A DNA stretch of 64,000 nucleotides from contig JAJEKV010000003.1 in NCBI GenBank assembly GCA_021234155.1, positions 30,611,166 to 30,675,165 of the forward strand, in the 5' to 3' direction. The notes under the pieces are model-generated. The model saw nothing but the letters and a program-made list of their open reading frames with translations. It had not been told where the DNA came from and did no database searches. Below are positions 32,930-43,622 of the stretch, in pieces; the first letter of the stretch is position 1, and each line of letters opens with the position of its first letter. The DNA is from Isoetes taiwanensis (lineage: Eukaryota; Streptophyta; Lycopodiopsida; Isoetales; Isoetaceae). Made by a program: the position numbers and the translations under genes.

Positions 32930-33329
32930 CTCCAAATTTTGAACCTCCATAACTTGAGCTACAGAGCTCCAAATCGCCTGAAATTTGTTGCGTTAGGACC
33001 GTTAGACAGCCTAGAATCCATTTATGACCTCAAATTAGGATAGAAATGTCAAACCCCATCTCAAAATGACCAAAATTGCTCAAACCCTTGAATTGCTTTC
33101 CCAAACTGTAGTTTGTTTGTAGATAGAAGCATACCCCATTAGTAGCTCAAGCACGCCTGCTCGGCTCAAGCTGATGCCTTACTCCTAGATAGAAGTGCCC
33201 AAGAACACCCCTTTTTGTTATAGTCATCTAGACCTCAAAGATAGCAACCCAAGTCCAACTGCTTCAGACATCATCTCGCCGAGCCAAAGGCATAAACCTT
33301 GACCTAATTCTGTGTCCTTCTAATAGAAT

Positions 33330-33997
33330 TTGACTTATATAGCCGCCACATTGACACCCCCTATTGCCAGGATACTTAGAAAGGAGCTAGAGTCTAGAGC
33401 TGCTCAAGTCACTCCATGTGTAGATATTGGACCCCTCCCCCAAACCAACTTTGCTAGGACCTTAGAGTATGCCTCAAACATCATGGAGGTTTTGCAAAAC
33501 AACCCTTGTAGATTATAGATATGTCCCCAGTAATGCTGCTCGAGCCATCTTGCTTGCTTATAGAGCCCAGAATGTTGTAGGAGAGCCCTTCAAGTAGACC
33601 CTTAGACTCTAGGATACACGAGCGTTACTTTCGAAGTACAGGGCCAGAGCCGCAGAAGAGCTAGAGGCGCAACTTCTTGAAGACATCAAGGTCCCAGCCG
33701 ATGTACAAACAGATAAGGAGAGGAGACCAAAAAGCAGACCCAAGAGAGGGAAGCACAAGGACAAACACCTCAACCGACAAACGAGTAGAACAGGACACCA
33801 CCGGCCTATCATCAATCTTCATCAAATGGGAAGAATATTGGTAACCAACGGCACCAAGAATGTTCTAGATGTCAACCTCCCGGCTACCACGTCCACGAGC
33901 TCACATCAGAAAGAGGATCTCAACGCCTTCACCAACTCGACGCACATGAGTTTCAAATGGAAGAACGCAAGACAACAAAATATAGGTACAGGAAGAT
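33330..33997 (+). pseudogene. Inner element unidentified open frame, TAG-interrupted
   Basis: One frame from 33330 encodes about 62 residues (ARILRKELESRAAQVTP within). From about 33520 another frame runs to 33997 with only two internal stops, both TAG (33595 and 33610). It is then open for about 385 bases, rich in K/R/E (KYRARAAEELEAQLLEDIK, later RPKSRPKRGKHKDK). It has the look of a basic structural or accessory protein, but no zinc knuckle, protease or RT motif is present. It may correspond to a highly diverged gag or to an element-specific gene. I cannot name it. Confidence 0.4.
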
Positions 33998-36900
33998 GTT
34001 AGGCATCGATGCCGCGTTAGCATCACGAGCTAGGGCCAGAGGGCATAATCTTCCGTCGAGGAGAGAACTCATGGTGACACAGGAGCGTATAGAAACCGCA
34101 GTGGAAGACCACCACCACCTTGCAGCCCAAAGAACTCAAGCGAATGTCATGCAACGTCAGCAAAAGAAGCAACCAAGCTAAGCAACAACAAAGCACCTAA
34201 GGCTAATCAGGACAAGCTTCCAGCTCCCTTGCACCAGCAGAAGAACTTTCATCGGTTCCAAAAAGTAGGAGACCACGAGGGAGAGGAGACGCATATCAAG
34301 GAACATCGCCGACTCGAAGGCCTATATCAGCACTAGGGGCAAGATCAAGGAGGAGAATATTCAGCTCGAACAAGAATTCGGACCCGAAAAACACCTAGAA
34401 ACCAAAGGAAGGACGGCTTTACTACGTCAGCCAAGGAGTGCGAGACTCGAATGGTTGGGACCCAAAGGACGGAGGAGACGACCTAGCCAGCAAGTACAAA
34501 TCACGCAAAGGCGACCAGAAGGAGCTATGGTAGGTATAATGGAGATGACCACACTTCCAGGCACAGGAGAATCACCTCGAAGTGAAGCAAAGCCCAAGCA
34601 ACAGGAGTCGCACTCAGAAATTCAACCTGCGGAGGAATGACATTGCCTGCCTACCGACCACGATCTCAGAGCTTCGAAGACATTCAAGAATGCCCGACTG
34701 CAACAGCCAGGTGACCCTACTCAAGCGATCAACGGCACCGCAAATCAGCAATCTTGCAACGACACACCGCATGTAGGGACGTGAGCGGTTACCGCATTCC
34801 TCGCGACGAACATACACAATAAGGAGGAGCATCTTTTTCAAGGGATCACATCGACGAACACTCTTCGCAACTTGTGGTGATCAGCTCGGATCAGACATGA
34901 AGCTCAACAATAGTAGCAGCATCTCAAGAAATCCCGGAGTCAACCTGAACGAAGAAGATGCAGCAAAACCGAAGAATCAAACGTGATCAAGGAGGGGAAA
35001 CCCTAAAGGAGTATAAATAATTAGGTAGATCTTCGTAGTTGTTTTGCAAAAGTGGATGAATTAAAATCCCAATGTAAATGCGTATATGTCTATTGTATAT
35101 CTCGGGTGCTCACAGATATAGTGGAGAAACATGAGTTTAAAGTCATGTTTTACGGATTTAGCGCTTAGATCAGGAAGCTCCTTCACTTCGACTACCAAAG
35201 GAGGAAGCAAGGAGGCACAACTATAGCCCAAGACCAAAATGGAAGAGCAAGTACGAGTGAGAACGACCAGAGGCCAAGCAAACCTTCGACTCCAAACACT
35301 TCGGGAAATGCCCTCAAGCAGAAGACTGCTCGGCCACCCAATGTTAGAATAAGAGACAACACCGGTCATGTCAAGATCATCAACGCGGCACCAGGACATC
35401 GTCAGGGCGCAACACTACCTCTTGTAGCAGTGGCAACACTTGACAAACTTATGACATGAGTGGCCTCAACAATGGAAGGAGGGACGCCCCGACATCAACA
35501 AGCCAACTAAGAAGGCAACATCTCGACAACCATAATTCCAACTTGTGGTAATATAGGGTGATGTGCTATGACACGTGTATTAGATGGAGATGCACTTACG
35601 AAAGACACCGCGACGAGGAGATATGCCTCCAACAACTAGGTGATGGCTTCGTCAGGTACTCCTACCAGTAATTAGAAGAGAAGAAGCCGACCATATCTCC
35701 GACATGTGGCACGTCAAACGCCCAAGGTAGAAGCATTCGACACCTTAACGACAAGGATAGCAACTGAAGCACCTTCGGCAAAAAGAGAGTTCAAAATAAT
35801 AGCCAGGCTATTCAACGACAAGAGTATATCTAAGGCAGGTACTTCTTCAACTCAAGGGTCAAGCTGTGCAGATATAAGGATCCATCATCCCGACAATATA
35901 GCCAGCAGGGAGGAGAGCCATGATGCTTTACTTGCCAGAGAGACCGACATGCATAGAGGGACAAAGGTCAGGAACTGAAAGCTGGAGAAGTGCTAGCAAC
36001 CGACTTCTTCCACGAGCTCCCTAGAGGCAACAGGAAGATCCAAACTGACGAGCACAATCAAAGCCACCGGAAGGTACCTCAAGACAAGAAGACGGCATAG
36101 CACTGCGGAACATGACAACAATGTGATCGAGGGGATCAAACAAGAAGTTGGAAGCTCGATGGAGAAGCAACTAGGCGAGGCGAGCCGACGACTTGCACGG
36201 GACTTGCATGCAACTTGGTGAACCCAAGGACGGACGATTCAAAGAACAACTGCAGAAGAGAACAACTCCAGAGGAGTATAGCCAAAGGAATCGCGCTTAG
36301 CCTCAAGAGACGCCTCCAAATAGCTTCAAGTATCATGAAGGGGGGAACAATTACCGCCCGAGAACAGGATCAGGAAGCACACTGAAATGTCGAAGCACAC
36401 TTTTAGTTAGAATGTGATGCAAAGCGGTTGTGCCATAGCCGACAAACATCGGAGGGCCCAAGTATATCAACAAGTTACCCCGGAGTACGAGCCGACGTAC
36501 AAATAGGAGGATATAGATCGTCAACACCATTGCACCGGAAGGAACACCGATGACATTGCCAAGGAGTAGGTGTGCAACTCGAAGGGAGGCACAAGGGAGA
36601 CCTAATAGCTCTAGTAGTAATTGTAATTATGTAAGCTATATGTTTTGCATGTATAGTTCCCTTGTTATTTCTTCCCTCCCATAGCGTAACAGATCAAGGA
36701 AGAGATGTCATGCAAGTTGCAGGGGTGAAGCAATCAACATCGTCAACACTCTTCGGGCAACACGATAACGACAAGAGGACTCGACGTATGAGACATCGAT
36801 GGAGTCGAAGAAACAATATCGGATACAGAGTCATCCTTTAGCTGCCAAGACAAAGAGTTCAAGATGAAAGATCTCTTTCAACGGCGCCACTTTCAGGCAT

Positions 36901-37763
36901 TTGAAAAGCGGCATGCAAGATTCAAATGATCAACTACACCATCAAGCCACCAGCAATGAGAGGCTTCTAGCGAACGAAGTCAACCTCTACTTCAAAGAGC
37001 ATCCACCGTCAAGGAGACTGAAGTATCAAGCGACTCGGAAGAACGTTACCTTGCTCCTTCAAGCAGGCAACGAGTGGATGAGCTTCTAGCAAGCTCAAGC
37101 ATCTAAGGCCATGGGGCCTAGTAGGCTAAATGTATGGATGGTAACATCCATATTGGGATTAGAAGGCATTTCCAGATATTCTCGTTGAAGGGATTGCCCA
37201 AGATTGGGCTAAGCGTCAAGGATTGGGAAGGAAATGCATAGGAGTAACTAAAATTATACACGATTGTTAACAGACATCCAACATATTGAAACCACTTGGT
37301 GAGATTGATCTCCTCGCTAAGAAGGAATCATTACTAGGATAATTGTTGACCATGTATAAATCTAGTATCTCCTAAAGAATAATCCAACTGAAAGAAAAGA
37401 AGTAATCTAACAAGTCCGGCCAACTTGTTACGATGACATCAATTCGATTGGTACGAATATTCCAAGAGTTTAAATAACTAAGAAAGGGGGAATCTCTAGA
37501 ACATAAAAGAATAAAACATGTAAGGTACATCTAAAATAAGAATTATAGTAATCAAATAGTCTTTTGAGACAAAAGGAATTGTCGTCATGACAAAACCTTG
37601 TGGTTTAGAATCGTTCTAACTAAGTAGATAACCCATAACTATATTGAAATAAATGATAACATAATATGTGCATCCATCTTAGATGGTTATATATGTTAGC
37701 TAAGGCTAGTAAAGTAATGCGCTAAGTAAGAAGCGTATAACCTCTTAAGGGGAGAGAATAGAT
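33998..37763 (+). other. Inner element central region, no recognised gene
   Basis: About 3.8 kb with only short frames (for example 33957-34181 and 35706-35978, both charged and Q/R-rich). I searched for the RT, RNase H and integrase signatures that are clear in the outer element and found none. The composition (CGA/AAG-rich, often CAG-depleted) resembles broken coding sequence. I see no separate insertion boundaries. Confidence 0.5.
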
Positions 37764-37846
37764 ATGACGTTGTGTACAACGTCATTGAAGGGGCGCAGGA
37801 CCATTTTCTTTTCGAAGAAAGTGGGAGCGCTCAATCTTATGATTGA
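37764..37846 (+). repeat. Cluster of three adjacent hairpins
   Basis: ATGACGTTGT-GT-ACAACGTCAT (37764-37785, 10-bp stem), TTTCTT-TTCG-AAGAAA (37805-37820, 6-bp stem with a TTCG tetraloop) and TCAATC-TTAT-GATTGA (37831-37846). Located in the inner element upstream of a GATA microsatellite. Confidence 0.75.
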
Positions 37847-37920
37847 ACGTACTTGCATCGAATTGACCGAACCGTAGAATAGAGTTCACTCTGGCAATGG
37901 CCGAAGCGAATAGAGCGTAA

Positions 37921-37945
37921 GATAGATAGATAGATAGATAGATAG
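37921..37945. repeat. (GATA)n microsatellite
   Basis: Six GATA units in a row plus one base. Confidence 0.95.
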
Positions 37946-38599
37946 CTCAGGAGGCCTTCAACGTGCGAGACCGACATGATAGCTATCTACACCAACGAAG
38001 TGGAGCAAAACCATGAGAGCAATGCAACGACCAAGTCATCTCCAAAATTATTCGACGCCGGCCCAATGAGTGGATGCGTTCTAGCCTTAGGTAAGGTATG
38101 CGCATGTATTATAAGCTTTAATGTGTCTTATTGATAAGTTAAATATAGATCCTAATAACTGCATAGAAATTGTTGTACATATATGTATCATAGGGAAATA
38201 AGTTAAATAACAACGATAATGTGAGGTAGCATGTTAATTAATCCTTCGCAAGGATGCAATTCCTTCCAAGGATAGCTATAGGTCCTTATAAATATAAATA
38301 GAAAATAGAATTCGGATATACTTAAGTGCATCTTAGGGATATACTTCCAAGGGTAATGTAGGACCCAAGGAAGAGAATAAGAAGCACATCTAATTCTTGT
38401 GTATGATAATTAAAACCCTGTCTATAATACAATAGGTCTAAATCAGGGTTATTGTTTAAATAATTGCGATCTAAAAGTCGTTAAATATTGCAAAGATTAG
38501 AGTAAATATAATGGTACTATCGGAAGTAATGTATCCGATAATATGATAATGTTAATTCATAAATATTACCTTAGGGTAATTATGTTAATCACATGCATT

Positions 38600-39790
38600 A
38601 AAGGAGCCAGCAAAAATCGGCTCAGGCATGTCGATTTGTGTAGATTAATTCTATGTGTAGTTAAGATTAATCTGCGCATGCAACCTATGCTTGGTATGGA
38701 TTGCATGCGTTGTTATCGAATGATGAGACCACTACGGTGATCTCTAGGGTGGTGTAATGTCAATGTAGGCATGACCGCGTTTCCGCTTTGGGACGAGTGG
38801 AAGGTAGATTAGAAAGTCTACTGTCCCCACTAAGTAGGCGACCTCGAGAGAAAGGAGGTCATTGAGGAATGCATTGATAGGAAAAAGCACCTCTAGCCCC
38901 ATATATGCTTTGATAGGAGGAATCGCCTTCACGCCCCCATACTGGGAAGGACCTATCCTCCACGCTGGGCAACTAGGGTGTAGGCATGAGCGGCATATAG
39001 GCATATAGGCGCTGTCTCCACGGCCATAATGGAAGATTCACCCTCTTCCTACGCCGGGAGATTAGCCATGCATCCATGTAGATAGGTGGGGTGGTCACCA
39101 TATAACCAAAATTTTATTAATAATTAATAATAGGTAGTGTCGACCTGCAGGCCAATAGAGCGCTCCGGAGGGCAAGGAGGTCGAACTACGAAGGCTTGCA
39201 ACACAAATTTTGTTATAATGTGTTGCAAGGGATGAAGGGTACCTTAGAAGTGTAAATTTTGTATGAAATTGATAAACTTTGATAAACTTAAATGTTGTAT
39301 TAAGTAAGGTTAATAATTACCTTGCGTGGATTAAGTTATGATGTGATAAGTTAATTGGATAACGAAATAGTAATGTCTTAAACATTACCTTAGAGTAATT
39401 CTAATAATTAAGATAGTAAGTATGTAATTATAGATATTGTAAAATTAATGCAGGATTTTAAGGTGCGAAGACCTGCAACACAAATTTTGTTGGAATGTGT
39501 TGCAAGGAATGAAGAGTACCTTAAATAATAATTGTATATGAAAGTGTTAAATTGTGATAAACTAAATGTTGTGATAATAGAAACTAATAAGTACCTTGTT
39601 TTAGTAGAAGTTACGAATTGACAACTTATTTGATAATGTAATGGCGTAATAATGATTTAAAAATATTACCTTAAGGTAATCGTAATAAATGTGTAAGTAT
39701 TATAGTAGTATATCGTATGCATCAGGTTGATTGCAGGTTAGGAAGATTCCAAGGTGGGGAGACCCACGATGCTGCGGACAGCATCATTTC
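38600..39790 (+). other. Inner element 3' non-coding segment shared with outer element
   Basis: Homologous to 48310-49202 of the outer element: the AAATCGGCTCAGGCATGTCG block, the GTGATCTCTAGGG block, and the ATGGAAGATTCACCCTC block. It differs by having a ~275-bp near-tandem duplication (about 39190-39467 and 39468-39738). It contains hairpins CGCATGCAA/TTGCATGCG (38675-38709) and CTTGCAACACA/TGTGTTGCAAG (39195-39229, variant at 39474-39504), and the palindrome ATTACCTTAAGGTAAT (39665-39680). In the outer element the equivalent follows the chromodomain stop, so it is the 3' untranslated part. Confidence 0.8.
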
Positions 39791-39803
39791 AAGGTGGGGA
39801 GAA
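39751..39803 (+). promoter_or_regulatory. Inner element duplicated polypurine tract with hairpin
   Basis: AAGGTGGGGAGAA (39791-39803) abuts the LTR as the plus-strand primer. A second copy, AAGGTGGGGAGAC, lies at 39751-39763, and between them is a GATGCTG-CGGA-CAGCATC hairpin (39768-39785). Confidence 0.85.
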
Positions 39804-41473
39804 TGTGACGTTCCAGCACAGTATACGGTCCCAGGACGTATACTGTACTGCCTCGTCACGCGTACACGCCACCCCGACTGACGTGTACGCCGACGTGTAG
39901 CCAAGTGGGTAGCCCCTAGGGGGCAACTTGCTAAGAATGTGCATTAGTATTAATGTGCACATTTTCCAATGTACACATTAATGTGGGCACACATTTCCAT
40001 GTGGCCACTTGATGCCAAGTGGGCCATACCCAAGTGTGCAATTAATGTGCACATTTTCCAATGTACACATTAATTGGGTGCACACATTTCCATGTGGGCA
40101 CATTTGGCCACCTAGCCATTAAAGGCAAGTGGGCCCATTCCCAATTATCCCACATGCCTAAAGGGGATAATTGGAAACCCTAGCCAACCCCCTTGTCTAT
40201 TTAAGTAGGAGAACCCTAACTTGCCCATTTTCGTTTCTAGGGTTTTAGAGCTCTATTTTGACTGCCCCAAGGGTCAAAGCGCCTCCCGCACTGCCCGAGA
40301 GAATTGCATCATTAGTTTTCCTTGATTCGAGCATCTCAAACAGGATGGCTCCAGCTCAGTCGAGGAGGAGGAACTCAAGGATGGGGTATTTAGGCAATTT
40401 AGTAGTCTAAACCCCATTTCAGCCATCGAATCAGTAGGTTTAGCCTCTTAAATTGCCCATAGCAGCCCTCTAGATCTCTAGATAGCAGATTCTAACTAAA
40501 GAACCTAACTCTATGATATAGATTAGATCTAGTTCTTTAGTTCTCCGTCAGGAAGTATATGGATGATGTATCTCTATGAACTCCTTGTATTGGGAAGGGG
40601 GTAGAGACCTAAAGCTTTGTAGTTGATGCTCCTAGAGTAGCCTCTAGCAGCACACCGTAGATTCGGCCCGTGCACAAGAGCCACACCAGGGATGTGGGTG
40701 AAGGGGCCAGGCGGTGAGAAGGAGGTTCATGTCCCGACTCTTGAACCATCCCTCCGGGTGTGTAAAGCCCACACGGGGATCATTGTGACTAGGTCCAATG
40801 GCTTGCCACCGCTGCGTGTGGGCAAGGCATGGGCTCGACACCAATGAAGTGGTGTTCACTTTCCAATGGGTTCACCGAATACGGGCAAAGTGGCCCTCTA
40901 GTCACCTTGAGTCAAAGATGTAGATCTCTGGAGGGAGTGATCCCTACCCGCCCCATCGGGCTGGGAGGATGAGCCCGGGAGTAGCCCTTTGGCTATGCAT
41001 CCCTGGCTACAATCAGTCCCGACACTTTTAGACCACTACGCAAAGTGTGCATGGAGGGGCGGATGGAGTGGACAACCCTAAGCCATGTTCATATGCCAGC
41101 CCAAATCCATTGCCATGAATTCTGCCCGCAATGAACTCGGAGACAAGCCGCCGTCACCATCCCTTTGAGTCCGAGCCTTGGGTAGGATTCCCTATGTGAT
41201 GTGCCGATCTTTGTCTATGCAGATATGTGGAGGACCATCCTTCGTGATGGTCATATGATGTTGATGTATGTGCTACGACATGTATGTTTACGCTTCGCAG
41301 CCTAGGTAGGCCCCCGAGGGAGACGGGTGCAATGACCCTTCCACTCTTCCCACCGGAACCCGTCACGGTTGCAGTGTCATGTGGAGGGCCCTATATTAGC
41401 ATGGAGCTGGTATGGGAGATGAACTCCTGTTTGTATACGGTGAGGGCACCGTATACGAGTAGGGGACGTCACA
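39804..41473 (+). repeat. Inner element 3' LTR (1,670 bp)
   Basis: Begins TGTGACGTTCCAGCACAG and ends GACGTCACA. U5 hairpin at 41433-41456. Followed by target duplication TCACA. Confidence 0.93.
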
Positions 41474-41478
41474 TCACA

Positions 41479-41537
41479 CGTCGCGCCAGGACAGATTTCG
41501 ACATTCTCAAAATCGGTCTGGGCGCAACGTGTGAGAC
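41479..41537 (+). repeat. Leader hairpin, copy D, right piece
   Basis: Continues the hairpin begun at 29976: CGTCGCGCCAGGACAG..., ending ACGTGTGAGAC. The TCACA before it is the target duplication. Confidence 0.88.
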
Positions 41538-41837
41538 CTCGTACCATTTCTTCACCAAATGATCTCCAAATTGTACAATAGGTTCAGTAGTTGTCCTTAG
41601 CATGCTCAAACCCTAGAAATAGTCTTCAAACTTGCAATTGCATCCCTTAATAGGTCAGAATTGCCTAATCTCAGTAAAATCTAGGTCATCCAAAAATTAG
41701 GGTTTCCCCCTTTTCTATAATTAAGTCCCCCATTTCTCAATTGGCACCCTGCAAATTTGCTCCCCACTGCTTAGGCGATCTTTCAGCTCCCTGAGGCGCT
41801 TCTGCATCCGTTTGATACTCCCTTCTTTGCTAGATCA

Positions 41838-42816
41838 ATGGCCACTGCTGACTTCGGGCGATGGTACAGCGCCAGTGCCCATGCTGCCGAGGCGGATGTC
41901 AACGACATCTTCCAAGTCTTTGGGAAAGAAATCGACATCCAAGCCACGCTAAATGCAACCCCAAAGATATAGGCGGTGCAGCGTAATTTCAAGCTAGGGT
42001 AGGACCTTCCCTTGTCCAAGTCCCCCCTTGCATAGGATACTTCGTTCCCCGCCCATCCCTTCAAGCAGCCTTGGGCGATGTCCCCAACATCGCCAAGTAC
42101 TTGACTAACAAGGCGCAGAGGCTGCCTGACTACATGGTCCCCGGACACCAATAGGACCAAGTACTTCTCTTACACCGCAGCCCTAGCCATCTTCTTATCC
42201 CACCGCGCCGAGAACCCGATGGGGGCAACCTCTATCCCTCCGATGGAGGTAGACCCCATAGCAGTGCAAGAGGAAGAGCAGATGCTGTTGCAGTATCAAC
42301 AGGAACAGGAAGCAAGAGAGGATGAAGAGGAGTCGGACAACGAAGGATACACGGAGCTCGACTCAGACGAAGAACGGCGCCAAGCAGAGCAGGAGCTGAT
42401 CAATTCCGAAAGCTAAGCAGGCATCGAAGTTGCTCCCCACCGGGCTAGGCATCACAAGCCTAGCCCCTATCATCATCAACGGAGAGGAGTATCTACTCCT
42501 CAGCGACATCCAGAACCTTCCCGAATGCAGGGAGAGGGAGCTCAGGTTGGACGAACTGCTCCACCAACTGCGGCAGACCGACATGGACGACTTCATCATC
42601 CGGGGAGCCTCAGACTTTCCGCTTCAAGTGAGGGAGGCCGACACCTACACAGGGGAGACGACCTCCGATATCCAGGCCTACAGCAGCATCAGGCAAATGA
42701 TGGACGAGCGGGAGCTGCCAACAGAGGAGGAGTTCCTCGCCCTCCAAGAACAGATGGGGATCCGTGGGAAGACCACGAGCATCCTAATGCCGAGTCCTTC
42801 GACACCACCCCGCTAA
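41838..42816 (+). pseudogene. Outer element accessory frame upstream of gag, unidentified
   Basis: From ATG 41838 (MATADFGRWYSASAHAAEAD) one frame is interrupted only by three TAG codons at 41970, 42000 and 42033. After frame changes the protein-like sequence goes on (ALGDVPNIAKYLTNKAQRL, then MEVDPIAVQEEEQMLLQYQQ with an acidic stretch), and ends in a 128-codon frame (42430-42816, IIINGEEYLLLSDIQNLPEC). It lies 0.8 kb upstream of gag in the same orientation. Chromoviruses normally start with gag, so an extra leader gene is unusual. No domain recognised. It may alternatively be captured host sequence or a very diverged gag part. Confidence 0.45.
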
Positions 42817-43622
42817 AAAAGGAGAAGGAATCGACCTCGTGAGGCTCGACCGCGACAATTGAAGACTACTGTGGAGTCGATGAAATTGAGGTCGACGAGT
42901 AGCGGGCGGCACAGAATGGGAGGCCAAACAAGCTGAGAAGCTTCGCGACACACAACGATGTGTCGCCAGTACTACTTGCCGCCGCTGATGGATGGGAGAA
43001 TAGCGGTAATACACCGCAAGTTCAGTCCCGTGAGGTGAAGAAGGAGTGTTCATGCCGACAGACTCTCGTGCTCGGCAGTGCATGCTCGAATAGCAACAAA
43101 CGCCGACTATGCCGCCTTTAGTCAAGAGGGCAATGGCACTTGACCTCTTCGACTTCGCCATACCCCACCCGACGCCAGCGAGATTAATGGATCGCGCCCT
43201 TACATCCCAATCGTTGTGGTAGAAGACCCGGGTGAGAGCCATACAGGAGGCTCGCCGGCAAGCATCATCGAACTTGGGTCACTCGGTAGGGACGCCCAAG
43301 TTAAGAAGTTTCTTGAAGACAACCGCCTTCTGGGTGATTTCAAGACTAGTTAGACTCTTGATCCCGGAGACTTTTGTATTAAAATATTATATGATATATA
43401 AATACAATTCTGTTGCACTTTAAATGTTTTGTTGATGTAATTCTGCCCACAATTATACCAACAAACATAAGCAATGCAAGAGAACAAATGAAACTAACCA
43501 TATAGCCATGAATTGCTTGTGTATGCAGCTAGAAGCCTAAACGCAGGGGAACGACAAACCATGAGACCTTATAGAAGAGCGCACCCGCCGCACCACCCCT
43601 AGCAAGGAACCTATTTGCAGAT
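42817..43622 (+). other. Spacer between accessory frame and gag
   Basis: No convincing coding. The 152-codon minus-strand frame here has no recognisable domain and I do not support it. Confidence 0.5.

Larger units (their letters stand above)
29984..41473 (+). mobile_element. Inner LTR element, non-autonomous, nested in the outer leader
   Basis: An 11,490-bp element with LTRs at 29984-31776 and 39804-41473 and target duplication TCACA (29979-29983, 41474-41478). The LTRs share diagnostic variants with each other (TCTATTTAAGTAGGAG, AAGTGGGTAGCCCCTAGG, U5 loop AGGG) and are the same family as the outer LTRs. The ~8-kb interior has a tRNA-Met primer site, two leader hairpins, one or more unidentified open stretches and a 3' segment homologous to the outer element. 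I find no RT, RNase H, integrase or zinc knuckle. I infer a LARD-like non-autonomous derivative mobilised by a chromovirus. Confidence 0.9.

Noticed and set aside
37921-37945. Short regular repeats as a possible CRISPR array
   Set aside because: It is a plain GATA microsatellite with no spacers, in a plant nuclear context.
42784-43242. 152-codon minus-strand frame
   Set aside because: No recognisable domain, in a spacer of a plus-strand element.
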